64,000 bases of DNA, taken from NCBI RefSeq assembly GCF_030269685.1, contig NZ_BSTT01000001.1:682001-746000 (forward strand), given 5' to 3'. The position numbers and the translations under genes were made by a program. This document shows positions 42,755 through 53,066 of the stretch, piece after piece. Source of the DNA: Actinomycetospora sp. NBRC 106378 (GTDB lineage: Bacteria; Actinomycetota; Actinomycetes; Mycobacteriales; Pseudonocardiaceae). How positions within the stretch are numbered: the first letter of the stretch is position 1; each line of letters begins with the position of its first letter. The notes below the pieces were generated by a model that was not told the origin of the DNA, searched no databases, and worked only from the letters and a program-made list of their open reading frames with translations.

Positions 42755-43882
42755 ATGGGAGTCGTGAAGCCCCTCCGCATCGGTCCGCACGAGCTGGCCG
42801 CCCCGGTCGTGCTGGCGCCGATGGCCGGCGTCACCAACCCGCCGTTCCGCCGCCTCTGCCGCGAGCAGGGCGCCGGGCTCTACGTCTGCGAGATGATCAC
42901 CGCGCGGGCGCTGGTCGAGAAGCACCCGGGCACCGCCGAGATGATCGCGTTCGACGAGGACGAGTCGCCGCGCTCGATGCAGCTCTACGGCGTCGACCCG
43001 GTGACCATCGGGCGGGCCGTCGAGCGGATCGTCGCCGAGGACCTGGCCGACCACGTCGACCTCAACTTCGGCTGCCCGGTGCCCAAGGTGACCCGGCGCG
43101 GCGGGGGCGCGGCCCTGCCCTACAAGCGGCGACTGTTCGAGTCGATCGTGCGCACCGCCGTCGCCGCCGCGGGTCCGCTCCCGCTGACGGTCAAGATGCG
43201 GATCGGCATCGACGACGACCACGTCACCTTCCTCGACGCCGGCCGCATCGCGGCCGCCGAGGGCGCGTCGGCCGTCGCCCTGCACGCCCGCACCGCCGCG
43301 CAGCGTTACTCCGGCCAGGCCGACTGGAGCCGGATCGCCGAGCTGCGCGACGCGGTCCCGGCCGAGGTCCCGGTGCTGGGCAACGGCGACATCTTCGCCG
43401 CCGACGACGCGCTGGCGATGGTCGAGAAGACCGGGTGCGACGGCGTCGTCGTCGGCCGCGGCTGCCTCGGCCGCCCGTGGCTGTTCGGCGAGCTCGAGGC
43501 GGCGTTCTCCGGCCACGAGCGGCCCACCCCGCCGACCCTGGGCGAGGTCGCCGCGATCATGCGCCGCCACGTCGAGCTGCTCATCGCCCACCACGGCGAG
43601 CGCAAGGGCGTCCGCGACTCGCGCAAGCACATGTCCTGGTACCTGCACGGCTTCGCCGTCGGGTCCGAGGTGCGCCGCGAGCTCGGCATGATCGACGGAC
43701 TCGAGCGGCTCGACGAGCTGCTCGCCCGTCTCGAGGCCGACCAGCCGTTCCCGCCCGACGCCGACGGCCCGCGTGGGCGTCAGGGCTCGCCGGGCCACGT
43801 GACCCTGCCCGAGGGCTGGCTCGACGACCCCGAGGACGCCACCGTGCCCGCCGGCGCGGACGTCATGCACTCCGGCGGCTGA
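42755..43882 (+). CDS. dusB: tRNA-dihydrouridine synthase
   Basis: 375 aa FMN TIM-barrel. Landmarks: APMAGVTNPPFRRLCREQGAG, the catalytic Cys region DLNFGCPVPKVTRRGGGAAL, LTVKMRIGID, ALHARTAAQRYSGQADW and GNGDIF. Reduces uridine in the tRNA D-loop. The C-terminal 40 residues are an acidic extension. ATG sits 22 bp after the terminator. Followed after 5 bp by a lipoprotein gene. Confidence 0.92.
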   Translation: MGVVKPLRIGPHELAAPVVLAPMAGVTNPPFRRLCREQGAGLYVCEMITARALVEKHPGTAEMIAFDEDESPRSMQLYGVDPVTIGRAVERIVAEDLADHVDLNFGCPVPKVTRRGGGAALPYKRRLFESIVRTAVAAAGPLPLTVKMRIGIDDDHVTFLDAGRIAAAEGASAVALHARTAAQRYSGQADWSRIAELRDAVPAEVPVLGNGDIFAADDALAMVEKTGCDGVVVGRGCLGRPWLFGELEAAFSGHERPTPPTLGEVAAIMRRHVELLIAHHGERKGVRDSRKHMSWYLHGFAVGSEVRRELGMIDGLERLDELLARLEADQPFPPDADGPRGRQGSPGHVTLPEGWLDDPEDATVPAGADVMHSGG

Positions 43883-43887
43883 TCGCC

Positions 43888-44352
43888 GTGCGCCTCGCCG
43901 CCGTCGTCGTCGGGGTCCTCCTGACGGCGGGTCTCGCCGGCTGCGGCGCGACGGTGCCCGGGACACCGCGGGCCGCCGCGGTCCCGGCCGGCGACCGGGC
44001 GCTCATCGACTCCTACGTCGCGGCCTCCAACCAGGCCGGCACCACGGGCGCGCGGGCCCAGGCGGACTTCCTGCGCGCGACCCAGGCCGAGGGGGCGCCG
44101 TTCCCACCCGAGCGGTGCTTCGGCGAGCTCACCCTCGACACCCGCCTCGTCGCGCGCACGCTGCGCCCCGACCCCGAGTGGCGCCCACCCGCAACCCTGC
44201 CGAACGTCGGGCGCCCGGACGGGGCGGTGTACGTCGCGGCGGCCGCGGTGACCGTGCGGCGGGGCCCCACGGAGGTCCGCGAGGACGTCGGTTCGAAGCA
44301 CTTCGTGATCCGGGACACGCGGGTGACCAGCTACGCTCCGTGTGCTGACTGA
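43888..44352 (+). CDS. Lipoprotein of unknown function
   Basis: 154 aa. Signal peptide and lipobox VVVGVLLTAGLAGC at the N-terminus; the mature part has two further Cys (ERCFGE and YAPCAD), likely a disulfide. No family recognised. Five bp after dusB, so probably co-transcribed. Confidence 0.7.
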   Translation: MRLAAVVVGVLLTAGLAGCGATVPGTPRAAAVPAGDRALIDSYVAASNQAGTTGARAQADFLRATQAEGAPFPPERCFGELTLDTRLVARTLRPDPEWRPPATLPNVGRPDGAVYVAAAAVTVRRGPTEVREDVGSKHFVIRDTRVTSYAPCAD

Positions 44353-44564
44353 AATCTGACAGTACGAGCGGTCACGGCGCCCGGACTTGAGCACCCGGTC
44401 GGGCACGAATCTGACACCCAACGAGCAGCAGCCCGGATTCTCCACGCAGAGTCACGTCGACCGGACGGTGGATTCGGTTGGCGGGCGGGGTGCGGACGTT
44501 GCACAGGAACGCATCCGCGTCACACTGGAGGGGACACGGGAGCAGGGACTCGAGGGAGCGGCGG

Positions 44565-45569
44565 GTGGTCGTGAGGGGCTCCACGGTCGGCGGCACGCCG
44601 GACCGGGTAGCGACGGGGGTGCCCGCCACGGCGGCGGGCGGCCCCCCGCCGGAGATCCCCGGGTCCGCCTTCCACCAGCCCGCTGCCAGCACGTTCGACA
44701 CCGCACCGATCGTCGGGATCGACGAGGCACTCCGTCTCGACGCTGCTGCGGGCGACCCCGGGACCGCGCGGGCGGCCCAGGCGCGCGCCCACGAGGCGGC
44801 GGCCGAGGTACTGGCCGACCGCGGTGACTGGCGGCGCGCCTACCAGCACCTGCGCGCGGCGATGGCTCTCGTGCACCTCGGCGACACCCCGCCGGTGCAC
44901 GTGCCCGAACAGTTACGGCGCGAAGTCGATCGTCTCCGTCGCGAACGGGCCGAGGCGCGCGAGCAGAGTCGGCGCGACAGCCTCACCGCCACGTGGAACC
45001 GCCGCTACCTCGACGAGCGACTGTCCACCCTGCGTGACGGCAGCTCGGACACGGTCTGCGTCGCCCTCGTCGACGTCGACCACTTCAAGCTCGTCAACGA
45101 CACCTACGGCCACGCCGTCGGCGACGCGGTCCTGCGGACGCTCGTCGGGCTCATGCGCGCCGAGATCGACGCCCGGGTGCCCGACGGCTTCTGCGCCCGC
45201 TACGGCGGCGAGGAGTTCGCGCTCGTCCTGCCCCGGCCGGCCGACGCCGACGCGGTGGCGCTCTGCGAGTCGATCCGCGCCCGCATCGAGGCGCACGACT
45301 GGAGCGCCGTGGCCGCCGAGCTCCGCGTCACCGCGAGCGTCGGGCTGGCCTGCCTCGACCCCGAGGACGCGGGCACCACCTGCGACGGCCTGCTCGACCA
45401 CGTCGACGAGCTCCTCTACGTCGCCAAGCGCACGGGGCGCAACGCCGTGGCCTACCGCGACGAGGCGGGCCAGGTGCGGCTGGCCGGCCCGGCCTCCGGA
45501 CGCCGCGGTGTCGGTGCGGTCGCCCGGGCGGTGACGGGCACGGCCCGATCGGGTCGTCCCGTCGACTGA
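44565..45569 (+). CDS. GGDEF diguanylate cyclase
   Basis: 334 aa. N-terminal helical region (about residues 45-125, TPR-like: AQARAHEAAAEVLADRGDWRRAYQHL), a coiled linker and a GGDEF domain with DSLTATWNRRYLDE, VDVDHFKLVNDTYGH and the active loop RYGGEEFAL. It should make c-di-GMP. An RVPD lies upstream of the loop but one residue off the usual inhibitory-site spacing. A GTG further upstream (44478) is possible. The RsiG-like protein near 61.5 kb is a possible c-di-GMP receptor. Confidence 0.85.
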   Translation: MVVRGSTVGGTPDRVATGVPATAAGGPPPEIPGSAFHQPAASTFDTAPIVGIDEALRLDAAAGDPGTARAAQARAHEAAAEVLADRGDWRRAYQHLRAAMALVHLGDTPPVHVPEQLRREVDRLRRERAEAREQSRRDSLTATWNRRYLDERLSTLRDGSSDTVCVALVDVDHFKLVNDTYGHAVGDAVLRTLVGLMRAEIDARVPDGFCARYGGEEFALVLPRPADADAVALCESIRARIEAHDWSAVAAELRVTASVGLACLDPEDAGTTCDGLLDHVDELLYVAKRTGRNAVAYRDEAGQVRLAGPASGRRGVGAVARAVTGTARSGRPVD

Positions 45570-45734
45570 GCGCGTCCCACCTGCGCCCGATCGACCGGGG
45601 AGCATCACGATCGGGTGACGACGCTTGCCTCGGGTGAACCTCGGGAGTAGTCCCGCGCGCGTGGCTCGGTGACGGCCTCGATACGATCCGTGCACCCCGC
45701 ATCGGGGTCCCGTCCCTGAGCACCCGGGGGTCCC

Positions 45735-47981
45735 GTGACCGACGACCGTGAGCGCGGCGTCGGTCCCGGTGTCCCCGCGGCACGGTCGCCCCGGTCGGAG
45801 GTGCGGACCGGTCCGCCGTCGGTGCCCACGCGGGTGGTCGTGGGCGACACCGCGGCCGAACGCCGTGGTGGCGTCGCGCCGATGATGGTCCCGCTCGCCC
45901 GGAAGCGCCCTGGCCGCCGGAGCCTGCGCCCCGCCGGTGCCGCCGCCGAGACCGAGCCGATGCGCGACCTCGTGGCGGCCGCCGCGGTCGCGGCACCCGC
46001 GCCGGTCGAGCCGGCTGCGGAGCCCGCCGAGCCGCCCACGGTCCGGACGGGGCGTCCGGCTGCGTCCACCACCCCGGCCCCACCGCGAGAGGCACACCAG
46101 GCAGGCCAGGAGGCCTCGGAAACTGCCCCACGGACCACTCGCGCGCCGGAGCAGCCCGCAGAACGCCCCGTCCCGACGCGAGAAGCACACCAGGCAGGCC
46201 AGAACGCCCCCGAACCTGCCCCACGGACCACTCGCGCGCCGGAGCAGCCCCCGGAACGCCCCGCCCCCCGTGCGGTCGTCGTCCCCGCCACGCAGGAGGG
46301 CGCCCCCGGGTACGCCGCGACGTCGGCCGTGCTCTCCGGGGTCGGGGCCGGACTGCGCACACGGATCGGCCGCTGGACCTGGGCCCGGTCGCTGCGCCTC
46401 GTCGCGGCCGCGATGTCGACCGTGATCGTGCTCGTCTGCGGCGTCGCGTGGGGCGCCACGTCGTGGTTCGAGGCCGCCGTGAAGAAGATCGGCGCGCTCG
46501 ACCCGACGTCGGCGGCGATCATCGACCCGGCCGCGCAGGTCGGCGACCAGAACTTCCTCGTGGTCGGCTCCGACACCCGGGTCGGCGCGCAGCCCAGCGA
46601 GGACGTCGGCGACGCCACGGACGTCCCGGGCGCCCGGTCGGACACGGTCATGGTCGTGCATGTCCCGGCGAACCGCGCCCGGATGACCGTCGTGTCCTTC
46701 CCCCGCGACCTCGAGATCGACCGGCCGGCGTGCGAGCGCTGGGACTCGGTCACCGGCGTCTACACCGGCCAGACGATGCCCCGCACCGCGAAGGTCAAGC
46801 TCAACACGGCCTACCAGGTCGGCGGGCCGCGCTGCGTGACGAAGGTGGTCCAGGAGCTCTCCGGGCTCGCCGTCAACCACTTCCTCGGCGTCGACTTCTC
46901 CGGGTTCAAGGACATGGTCGACGCCGTCGACGGCGTGCCGGTCTGCCTCGGGAAACCGCTGCGCGACACGATCCTCGGCACCGTCGTCCCGCGCGCCGGC
47001 ACCTCGGTGCTCACCGGGGACCAGGCCCTCAACTTCGTGCGTGCCCGCCACGTCATCGGAGACCCCACGAGCGACTACGGCCGGATCAACCGCCAGCAGA
47101 TCTTCCTGTCGGCGCTGCTGCGGCAGGCGCTCTCGGCGGGCACGCTGCTCGACGTCGGGAAGCTGCGGGCCCTGGTCGACGCGGTCGGTCGCTCCACCTA
47201 CGGCGAGAACATCGAGGCCGCCCAGCTGCTCTCGCTCGGGCAGTCGCTCTCCGGCCTGGACGCCCGGGCGGTCACGTTCACGACGGTGCCGACCACCGGG
47301 GTCGCCAACGCCCGCGGCAACGAGGTCCTGCGCGTCGCCGAGGACCGGGCGCTGTTCGACGCGATCATCGACGACACCCCGCTGCCCGGCCAGCCCGGCG
47401 CCACGCCTGCAGGGCCGCCCCCGGCGCCGCCCGTGCCCGCCGACCGGGTCGCGCTGCGGCTGGTCGACGCGCGCTCCGCCACCTCCGGCTACGACGACGG
47501 GTCCGGCACCGGCTCCTCCGGGACCGAGCTGAGCGCCTCCGGCGACTCCTCGTCCGGCGACGGCTCCCGCGGCGACGGGTCCGGGGACGGCGGGTCCGAC
47601 AACGGTGACGACGGCGGCTCCGGCTTCCGCCGCGACGGGGCGGCGCGGGCGGCGCAGCAGCAGGGGCCCTCGGCGACCTCGGTCGCCGGGTCCCTGCGCG
47701 GGTACGGGTTCACCGTCACCGGCGACGTCCGGGGTTCCGGGGCCGCCGCCGCGACCGACGGCCGCACCACGATCCGCTTCACCCCCGACCAGTCGGGCGC
47801 CGCGGCGACGCTGCAGAAGGCCGTGCCGTCCGCCGTCCTCACCCCGCGTCCCGACGGGACCGGCTCGCTCGTCCTCGAGCTGGGCGACGACTTCGACGGC
47901 AAGGTCGTCGACCCGACCGCCCCCGTCGCCGCGGCGCCGCTGCCGGCGTTGGTGAACGCGGCGGACGCGACCTGCCGTTGA
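45735..47981 (+). CDS. LytR-CpsA-Psr cell-wall ligase with LytR_C domain
   Basis: 748 aa. Cytoplasmic N-terminus of about 215 residues, one membrane helix (about 222-242), the LCP domain (VVGSDTRVG, ARSDTVMVVHVP, VVSFPRDLEI, LNTAYQVGG, FVRARH, DYGRINRQQ, including the catalytic Arg/Asp set) and a C-terminal LytR_C domain after a Gly/Ser/Asp linker. It attaches arabinogalactan or teichoic acid-like polymers to peptidoglycan. The cytoplasmic tail contains two 31-residue repeats encoded by family A elements. Confidence 0.9.
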   Translation: MTDDRERGVGPGVPAARSPRSEVRTGPPSVPTRVVVGDTAAERRGGVAPMMVPLARKRPGRRSLRPAGAAAETEPMRDLVAAAAVAAPAPVEPAAEPAEPPTVRTGRPAASTTPAPPREAHQAGQEASETAPRTTRAPEQPAERPVPTREAHQAGQNAPEPAPRTTRAPEQPPERPAPRAVVVPATQEGAPGYAATSAVLSGVGAGLRTRIGRWTWARSLRLVAAAMSTVIVLVCGVAWGATSWFEAAVKKIGALDPTSAAIIDPAAQVGDQNFLVVGSDTRVGAQPSEDVGDATDVPGARSDTVMVVHVPANRARMTVVSFPRDLEIDRPACERWDSVTGVYTGQTMPRTAKVKLNTAYQVGGPRCVTKVVQELSGLAVNHFLGVDFSGFKDMVDAVDGVPVCLGKPLRDTILGTVVPRAGTSVLTGDQALNFVRARHVIGDPTSDYGRINRQQIFLSALLRQALSAGTLLDVGKLRALVDAVGRSTYGENIEAAQLLSLGQSLSGLDARAVTFTTVPTTGVANARGNEVLRVAEDRALFDAIIDDTPLPGQPGATPAGPPPAPPVPADRVALRLVDARSATSGYDDGSGTGSSGTELSASGDSSSGDGSRGDGSGDGGSDNGDDGGSGFRRDGAARAAQQQGPSATSVAGSLRGYGFTVTGDVRGSGAAAATDGRTTIRFTPDQSGAAATLQKAVPSAVLTPRPDGTGSLVLELGDDFDGKVVDPTAPVAAAPLPALVNAADATCR
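46084..46236. repeat. Family A repeats A5 and A6 inside the LCP coding sequence
   Basis: 46084-46143 and 46177-46236 are two 60-bp copies whose period is exactly 93 bp (31 codons), so the frame is kept. They encode REAHQAGQ(E/N)A...APRTTRAPEQP. The DNA closely matches intergenic copy A2 (GCACACCAGGCA, GCCACGTG/CCCACGG, CTCGCG). Confidence 0.8.
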
Positions 47982-48000
47982 CCAGCTCACATTCCCCGTC

Positions 48001-48022
48001 GTTCACCGCCGGTTCATGCGGG
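48001..48022 (+). promoter_or_regulatory. PHO box upstream of phoU
   Basis: Two 11-bp direct repeats, GTTCACCGCCG and GTTCATGCGGG, fit the actinobacterial PhoP-binding consensus (GTTCAYY-type units at 11-bp period). 40 bp before the phoU ATG. Confidence 0.7.
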
Positions 48023-48061
48023 CGACGGGTGGCCGACCGGGCGTCCGCCTAGTCTGCCGCC

Positions 48062-48718
48062 ATGCGCGCGGCCTACCACGAGAAACTCTCGTCGCTGAAC
48101 GACGAGCTCGCCCAGATGTCCCTGTTGGCCGGCGAGGCCATGAAGAAGGCCACGAGCGCCCTGCTCGACGGTGACCTCGACCTGGCCGAGGAGGTCATCT
48201 CCTCCGACACCGAGATCGACGCGCTGCGCACCTCCGCCGAGGACCAGGCGTTCGGGCTGCTGGCCCTGCAGGCGCCCGTCGCGGGCGACCTGCGCTCGGT
48301 CATCGCCGCGATCCACTCCGCGGGCGACCTCGAGCGCATGGGCGACCTCGCCCTGCACGTCGCGAAGGCGGCCCGGCGCCGGCACCCCGAGCTCGTGCTC
48401 CCCGGTGAGGTCGCGCCGTACTTCGCCGAGATGGGCCGGGTCGCCCTCGATCTCGCCCAGGACGCCCGCCGCGTGATCCTCGACCGCGACGTCGAGCTCG
48501 CGTTCACCATGGAGTCCGACGACGACGCCATGGACGACCTGCACCGCCACCTGTTCACCGTGATGATGACCAAGGACTGGCCGCACGGCGTGGCCCCGGC
48601 GGTCGACGTGACCCTGCTCGGCCGGTTCTACGAGCGCTTCGCCGACCACGCGGTCGCGGTCGCCCGCCGCGTCGTCTTCATGGTCACCGGCAAGATGCCG
48701 GACCCCCCGCTCGCCTGA
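48062..48718 (+). CDS. phoU: Phosphate signalling protein PhoU
   Basis: 218 aa, two PhoU three-helix bundles (about residues 15-100 and 120-205), each with the E/D-x-x-x-D metal-binding motif ([32 protein letters not shown]). Negative regulator linking the Pst transporter to the PhoR/PhoP system. Convergent with pstB; preceded by a PHO box. Confidence 0.93.
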   Translation: MRAAYHEKLSSLNDELAQMSLLAGEAMKKATSALLDGDLDLAEEVISSDTEIDALRTSAEDQAFGLLALQAPVAGDLRSVIAAIHSAGDLERMGDLALHVAKAARRRHPELVLPGEVAPYFAEMGRVALDLAQDARRVILDRDVELAFTMESDDDAMDDLHRHLFTVMMTKDWPHGVAPAVDVTLLGRFYERFADHAVAVARRVVFMVTGKMPDPPLA

Positions 48719-48733
48719 TCAGAGCAGCCCCCA

Positions 48734-48795
48734 CCTGAACGAACGGCACTCTCGCGCACATAGATGCTGCGGAGAGTGCCGTTCGCTCGTTCAGG
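48734..48795. repeat. Family B hairpin repeat, copy B3
   Basis: CCTGAACG...CGTTCAGG outer arms and ACGGCACTCTC/GAGAGTGCCGT inner arms; longest copy (62 bp). Between the convergent phoU and pstB genes. Confidence 0.85.
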
Positions 48796-48808
48796 GGACG
48801 CACACAGA

Positions 48809-48855
48809 ACGACGACGGGCCCTGCCGCACCTGGTGCGGCAGGGCCCGTCGTCGT
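48809..48855. terminator. Near-perfect 47-bp hairpin between phoU and pstB
   Basis: ACGACGACGGGCCCTGCCGC and its complement form a stem of about 20 bp with a short loop; second terminator behind copy B3, serving the pst operon on the minus strand. Confidence 0.8.
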
Positions 48856-48866
48856 GACGAGGAGGA

Positions 48867-49643
<777 letters not shown>

Positions 49644-49669
49644 AGTGCTTGATCCCTCCGAGGGAGCCT

Positions 49670-50581
49670 TTACTTCGAGATCGCCGAGTAGCGGGAGATG
49701 ACGCTGGCCGCGAGCTGGAACACCATCACGATGAGGATCAGGGTCAGCGCGCCGCCCCAGATGCGGAGCTGGCCGGCCGCGGACGGGTTCGTCGACAGCT
49801 CGGTGTAGATCAGCAGCGGCAGCGAGGCCTGGTTGCCCTCGAAGGGGTTGAAGTTGATCGCCCGGGCGTAGCCGACCAGCACCAGCACCGGCGCGGTCTC
49901 GCCCATCACGCGGGCGAAGGCGAGCATCACGCCGGTGACCGTGCCCGAGAGCGCGGTCGGGAGCACGATGCGCAGGATCGTCTTCCACTTCGGGATGCCG
50001 AGGGCGTAGGAGGCCTCGCGCAGCTCGTCCGGGACCAGCTGCAGCATCTCCTCGGTGTTGCGGATGACCACCGGGAGCATCAGCAGCACCAGCGCGAGCC
50101 CGACCAGGAAGCCGCTCTGCGACAGACCGCCGATCGAGATGAACAGCGCGAAGATGAAGAGCGCGGCCACGATCGACGGCACCCCGGAGAGGATGTCGAC
50201 CATGAAGCTCGTGATCTTCGCGAGCCGACCGCGGCCGTACTCGACGAGGTAGACGGCGGCGAGGATGCCCACCGGCACCGCGATGATCCCGGCGATCAGC
50301 GCCTGGACCAGGGTGCCGACGATCGCGTGGTAGACGCCGCCGCGCACCTCGTCCGGCGTGACGCCGGACAGCGACCTCGTCCACCAGTCGGCGGAGACGA
50401 TCGCCGGCACGCCCTTGATGAGCACGCTGACGAGCAGCCAGACCAGCGGGACGAGCGCGACGAGGAAGGCCAGGGTGACCAGGACGGTCGCCGCCTGGTT
50501 CTTGACCTTCCGCGCGGTGGAGACGTTGCGGAACGTCGCGGGGACGGCGGGGCGCTCCGGGGCGTCGAGGGCAGCACTCAT
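49670..50581 (-). CDS. pstA: Phosphate ABC transporter permease PstA
   Basis: 303 aa, six membrane helices after a short cytoplasmic tail. The EAA loop reads [23 protein letters not shown]. With PstC it forms the channel for phosphate. Its start overlaps the pstC stop by 1 bp. Confidence 0.95.
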   Translation of the reverse strand: MSAALDAPERPAVPATFRNVSTARKVKNQAATVLVTLAFLVALVPLVWLLVSVLIKGVPAIVSADWWTRSLSGVTPDEVRGGVYHAIVGTLVQALIAGIIAVPVGILAAVYLVEYGRGRLAKITSFMVDILSGVPSIVAALFIFALFISIGGLSQSGFLVGLALVLLMLPVVIRNTEEMLQLVPDELREASYALGIPKWKTILRIVLPTALSGTVTGVMLAFARVMGETAPVLVLVGYARAINFNPFEGNQASLPLLIYTELSTNPSAAGQLRIWGGALTLILIVMVFQLAASVISRYSAISK

Positions 50582-51666
50582 CAGCCGTTCACCTTCCCGC
50601 CGGCGACCACGCGGGCGAGCGCGTTGACCACGAAGGTCAGGACGAACAGCACCAGGCCGGCGGCGATGTAGGCGCCGGTCGGCAGGGGCTGGCTGAACTC
50701 GGACGCCGCCGCCGCGATCTTGGACGCGAACGTGGCCCCGCCGTCGAAGAGGCTCAGGTGCGACGGGCTGGTGGCCGTGCGGATGACGATGAGCACGGCG
50801 ATCGTCTCGCCCAGCGCCCGGCCGAGGCCGAGCATCGAGGCGGCGATGAACCCGCTGCGCCCGTAGGGCAGCACCGCCATGCGGATGACCTCCCAGCGGG
50901 TCGCGCCGAGGGCCTGCGCGGCCTCGATCTGGAAGCGCGGGGTCTGCGCGAACACCTCGCGCGTGGTCGCCGTGATGATCGGCAGGATCATGATCGCCAG
51001 GACGATGCCGCCCGTGAAGATCGTGCCGGTGAGCACCGGCAGGTTGCCCGGGGCGAACAGGAAGAACCAGCCGAGGTAGGTCTGCAGGAACTGCGCGATC
51101 GGCTCGATCGCCGGGGCGAGCACGAGGATGCCCCAGAGACCGAACACGATCGACGGGACCGCGGCGAGCAGGCCGATCACGTACGAGAACGGCCGGGCCA
51201 GCCGGGCCGGGGTGTACTGCGTCAGGAACAGCGCGATGCCCATCCCGATCGGCATCGCGATCGCCAGGGCCATCAGCGAGGACAGCAGCGTCACCGCGAG
51301 CAGGTCGCGGATGCCGAAACGCAGGTTGCCGGCGTCGCTGGTGTTGAAGTCGGGGCTCGTCAGGAAGTTCGCGTTGTTGGCGAGCAGCGACGGGACGGCC
51401 TGGACGACGAGGAACAGGCCGATCAGGGCGATCGCCGCGACGACGACGAGGCCGGAGCCGGTGGTGAGCCCGCGGAACACACGCTCCCCGACTCCGCCGG
51501 AGGTCGTCCGGGAGGAGCCGGTGCTCGGGGGTTTGGTCTCGGTCACGGAGGCCATGGTGGCCGATCCGCTCGGACGGTCCCGGGTCTCGGGGTCGTCCGA
51601 CGGGGCCCGCTGTGTGGTGCGTTCGCTCACGGTGTTCGGATCCGCCTCGTCGCCGTCGGGGGTCAC
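50581..51666 (-). CDS. pstC: Phosphate ABC transporter permease PstC
   Basis: 361 aa. Hydrophilic N-terminus of about 60 residues rich in Thr/Ser/Pro, then six helices and the EAA loop [22 protein letters not shown]. The start is GTG 51666; an internal ATG (codon 38) is a possible alternative since the first 37 residues carry no family sequence. 20 bp downstream of pstS. Confidence 0.93.
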   Translation of the reverse strand: MTPDGDEADPNTVSERTTQRAPSDDPETRDRPSGSATMASVTETKPPSTGSSRTTSGGVGERVFRGLTTGSGLVVVAAIALIGLFLVVQAVPSLLANNANFLTSPDFNTSDAGNLRFGIRDLLAVTLLSSLMALAIAMPIGMGIALFLTQYTPARLARPFSYVIGLLAAVPSIVFGLWGILVLAPAIEPIAQFLQTYLGWFFLFAPGNLPVLTGTIFTGGIVLAIMILPIITATTREVFAQTPRFQIEAAQALGATRWEVIRMAVLPYGRSGFIAASMLGLGRALGETIAVLIVIRTATSPSHLSLFDGGATFASKIAAAASEFSQPLPTGAYIAAGLVLFVLTFVVNALARVVAGGKVNG

Positions 51667-51686
51667 GCGTCAGTCGATCCGGACGA

Positions 51687-52790
51687 TCAGGAGATCGAGT
51701 TGATCGAGGTGGTCAGGCGCTGCTTGAACGCGTCGGGGATCGGCACGTAACCGCCCGAGGTCAGCGTGCCCTGGGCCTGCGGCGACAGCGCGGTCTGCAG
51801 GAACGCCTTCACGGCCGTCCCGGTCTGCGGGTCGGCGTACTTGGTGCAGACGATCTCGTAGGTCGCCAGCGCGATCGGGTAGGCGCCCGGCGTCGTCGTC
51901 TTGTAGAGGCTGTTCAGGTCCAGGGTCAGGTCGTTGCCCTGGCCGGTGACCTGGACGGCGTCGATCGCCTTGGCCACGTTGTCGGTGGACAGCGCCACCG
52001 GGGAGCCGCCACCGGCGTTGATGATCTGCGCGGCCGGGAGCTGCGCCTTCTGCGCGAACGAGGCCTCGATGTAGCCGATGGAGTTCGGGGTGTTCTTGGT
52101 GGCGTCGGTGACGCCCTGCGAGCCGCGCGCACCGGCGCCGACCCCCCCGTTGAACGTCTGGGTCGACGGCTTGCCGTAGGCGTTGTTCGACGCGGCGTTC
52201 AGGTAGGTCTGGAAGTTCTGCGTGGTGCCCGAGTCGTCGGAACGGAAGTTCACGATGATCGGCGCGGCCGGAAGGTTCTTGCCCTGGTTCAGGGCGGCGA
52301 TGGCCGGGTCGTTCCAGGTCGTGATCTGACCGTTGAAGATCTTGGCGGCGGTCGCGCCGTCGAGCGCGAGGTCGGTCACGCCCTGCAGGTTGTAGGCGAT
52401 CGCGATGGGGCCGAAGACCAGCGGCAGGTTGAGGGCCGGCGACGCGCAGCGGGCCTGCGCCTTCTGGGCCTCGTCGCTCTTCAGCGCGGCGTCGGAGCCG
52501 GCGAAGTCGGTCTGGCCGCCGATGAACTCGTTGCGCCCGGCGCCGGAGCCGCTGGCGGTGTAGTTCACCGTCTGGCCGTTGCAGGTCTGCTCGAACGTGT
52601 TGACGAAGCCGGTGATCGCGTTCGCCTGGGCGGTGGAGCCGCTCGCCTTGAGGGCCTGCTTGCCGCCGCAGGTGACACCCGTGGCCTGCTGCGTGGAGCC
52701 GCCCGAGTTGTTGTCGCTGCCGCACGCGCTGAACAGGAGCGCCCCGGCCGCGATCATGCCGATCGCCGCTGCGCGCCGCTGGAACCTCAC
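51687..52790 (-). CDS. pstS: Phosphate-binding lipoprotein PstS
   Basis: 367 aa. Signal peptide with lipobox LLFSAC, then the PstS fold: KASGSTAQANAITGFVN, YTASGSGAGRNEFIGGQTDFAGSD (phosphate-binding Ser/Asp loop) and FRSDDSGTTQNFQTYL. Captures phosphate outside the membrane. GTG start behind GGGAGA; a PHO box lies about 125 bp upstream. Confidence 0.96.
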   Translation of the reverse strand: MRFQRRAAAIGMIAAGALLFSACGSDNNSGGSTQQATGVTCGGKQALKASGSTAQANAITGFVNTFEQTCNGQTVNYTASGSGAGRNEFIGGQTDFAGSDAALKSDEAQKAQARCASPALNLPLVFGPIAIAYNLQGVTDLALDGATAAKIFNGQITTWNDPAIAALNQGKNLPAAPIIVNFRSDDSGTTQNFQTYLNAASNNAYGKPSTQTFNGGVGAGARGSQGVTDATKNTPNSIGYIEASFAQKAQLPAAQIINAGGGSPVALSTDNVAKAIDAVQVTGQGNDLTLDLNSLYKTTTPGAYPIALATYEIVCTKYADPQTGTAVKAFLQTALSPQAQGTLTSGGYVPIPDAFKQRLTTSINSIS

Positions 52791-52881
52791 AGAGATCTCC
52801 CGTCTCGTCCACCGGGCCCGACGCCGTGACGGCGAACCGGGCATTCCGGCCGCCGCGGGGACACGCGATGGCCGGACGCGG

Positions 52882-52936
52882 ACATTAGGCAGCCGGGGTG
52901 GACGAACCCTGCTGACCGGGTGAACGCGAGGTGAAC
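52882..52936 (-). promoter_or_regulatory. pstS promoter with PHO box
   Basis: On the minus strand GTTCACCTCGC (52936-52926) and GTTCACCCGGT (52925-52915) are adjacent 11-bp repeats matching the PHO box; TAATGT (52887-52882) is a plausible -10 box 27 bp further down. PhoP would activate pstSCAB in phosphate limitation. Confidence 0.75.
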
Positions 52937-53066
52937 AGGCCCGTGCGGTCCCACCGGAACGGGTTGATGCTGGTCACAGCACGTGCACGTGTGAGCGCAG
53001 CGTGGTTGAACCCTCACGTATCGCCATCAGGTGTCCGCCGGATGACCATGAGATGACGCGCGCCGA

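Noticed and set aside
44565-45569. c-di-GMP inhibitory site RxxD in the GGDEF protein
   Set aside because: RVPD is six residues before the GGEEF loop region instead of five, so the usual site geometry is not met.
46084-46236. Repeat in the LCP gene as a misassembly
   Set aside because: The two copies differ at several positions and the frame is kept, so they are real diverged repeats.
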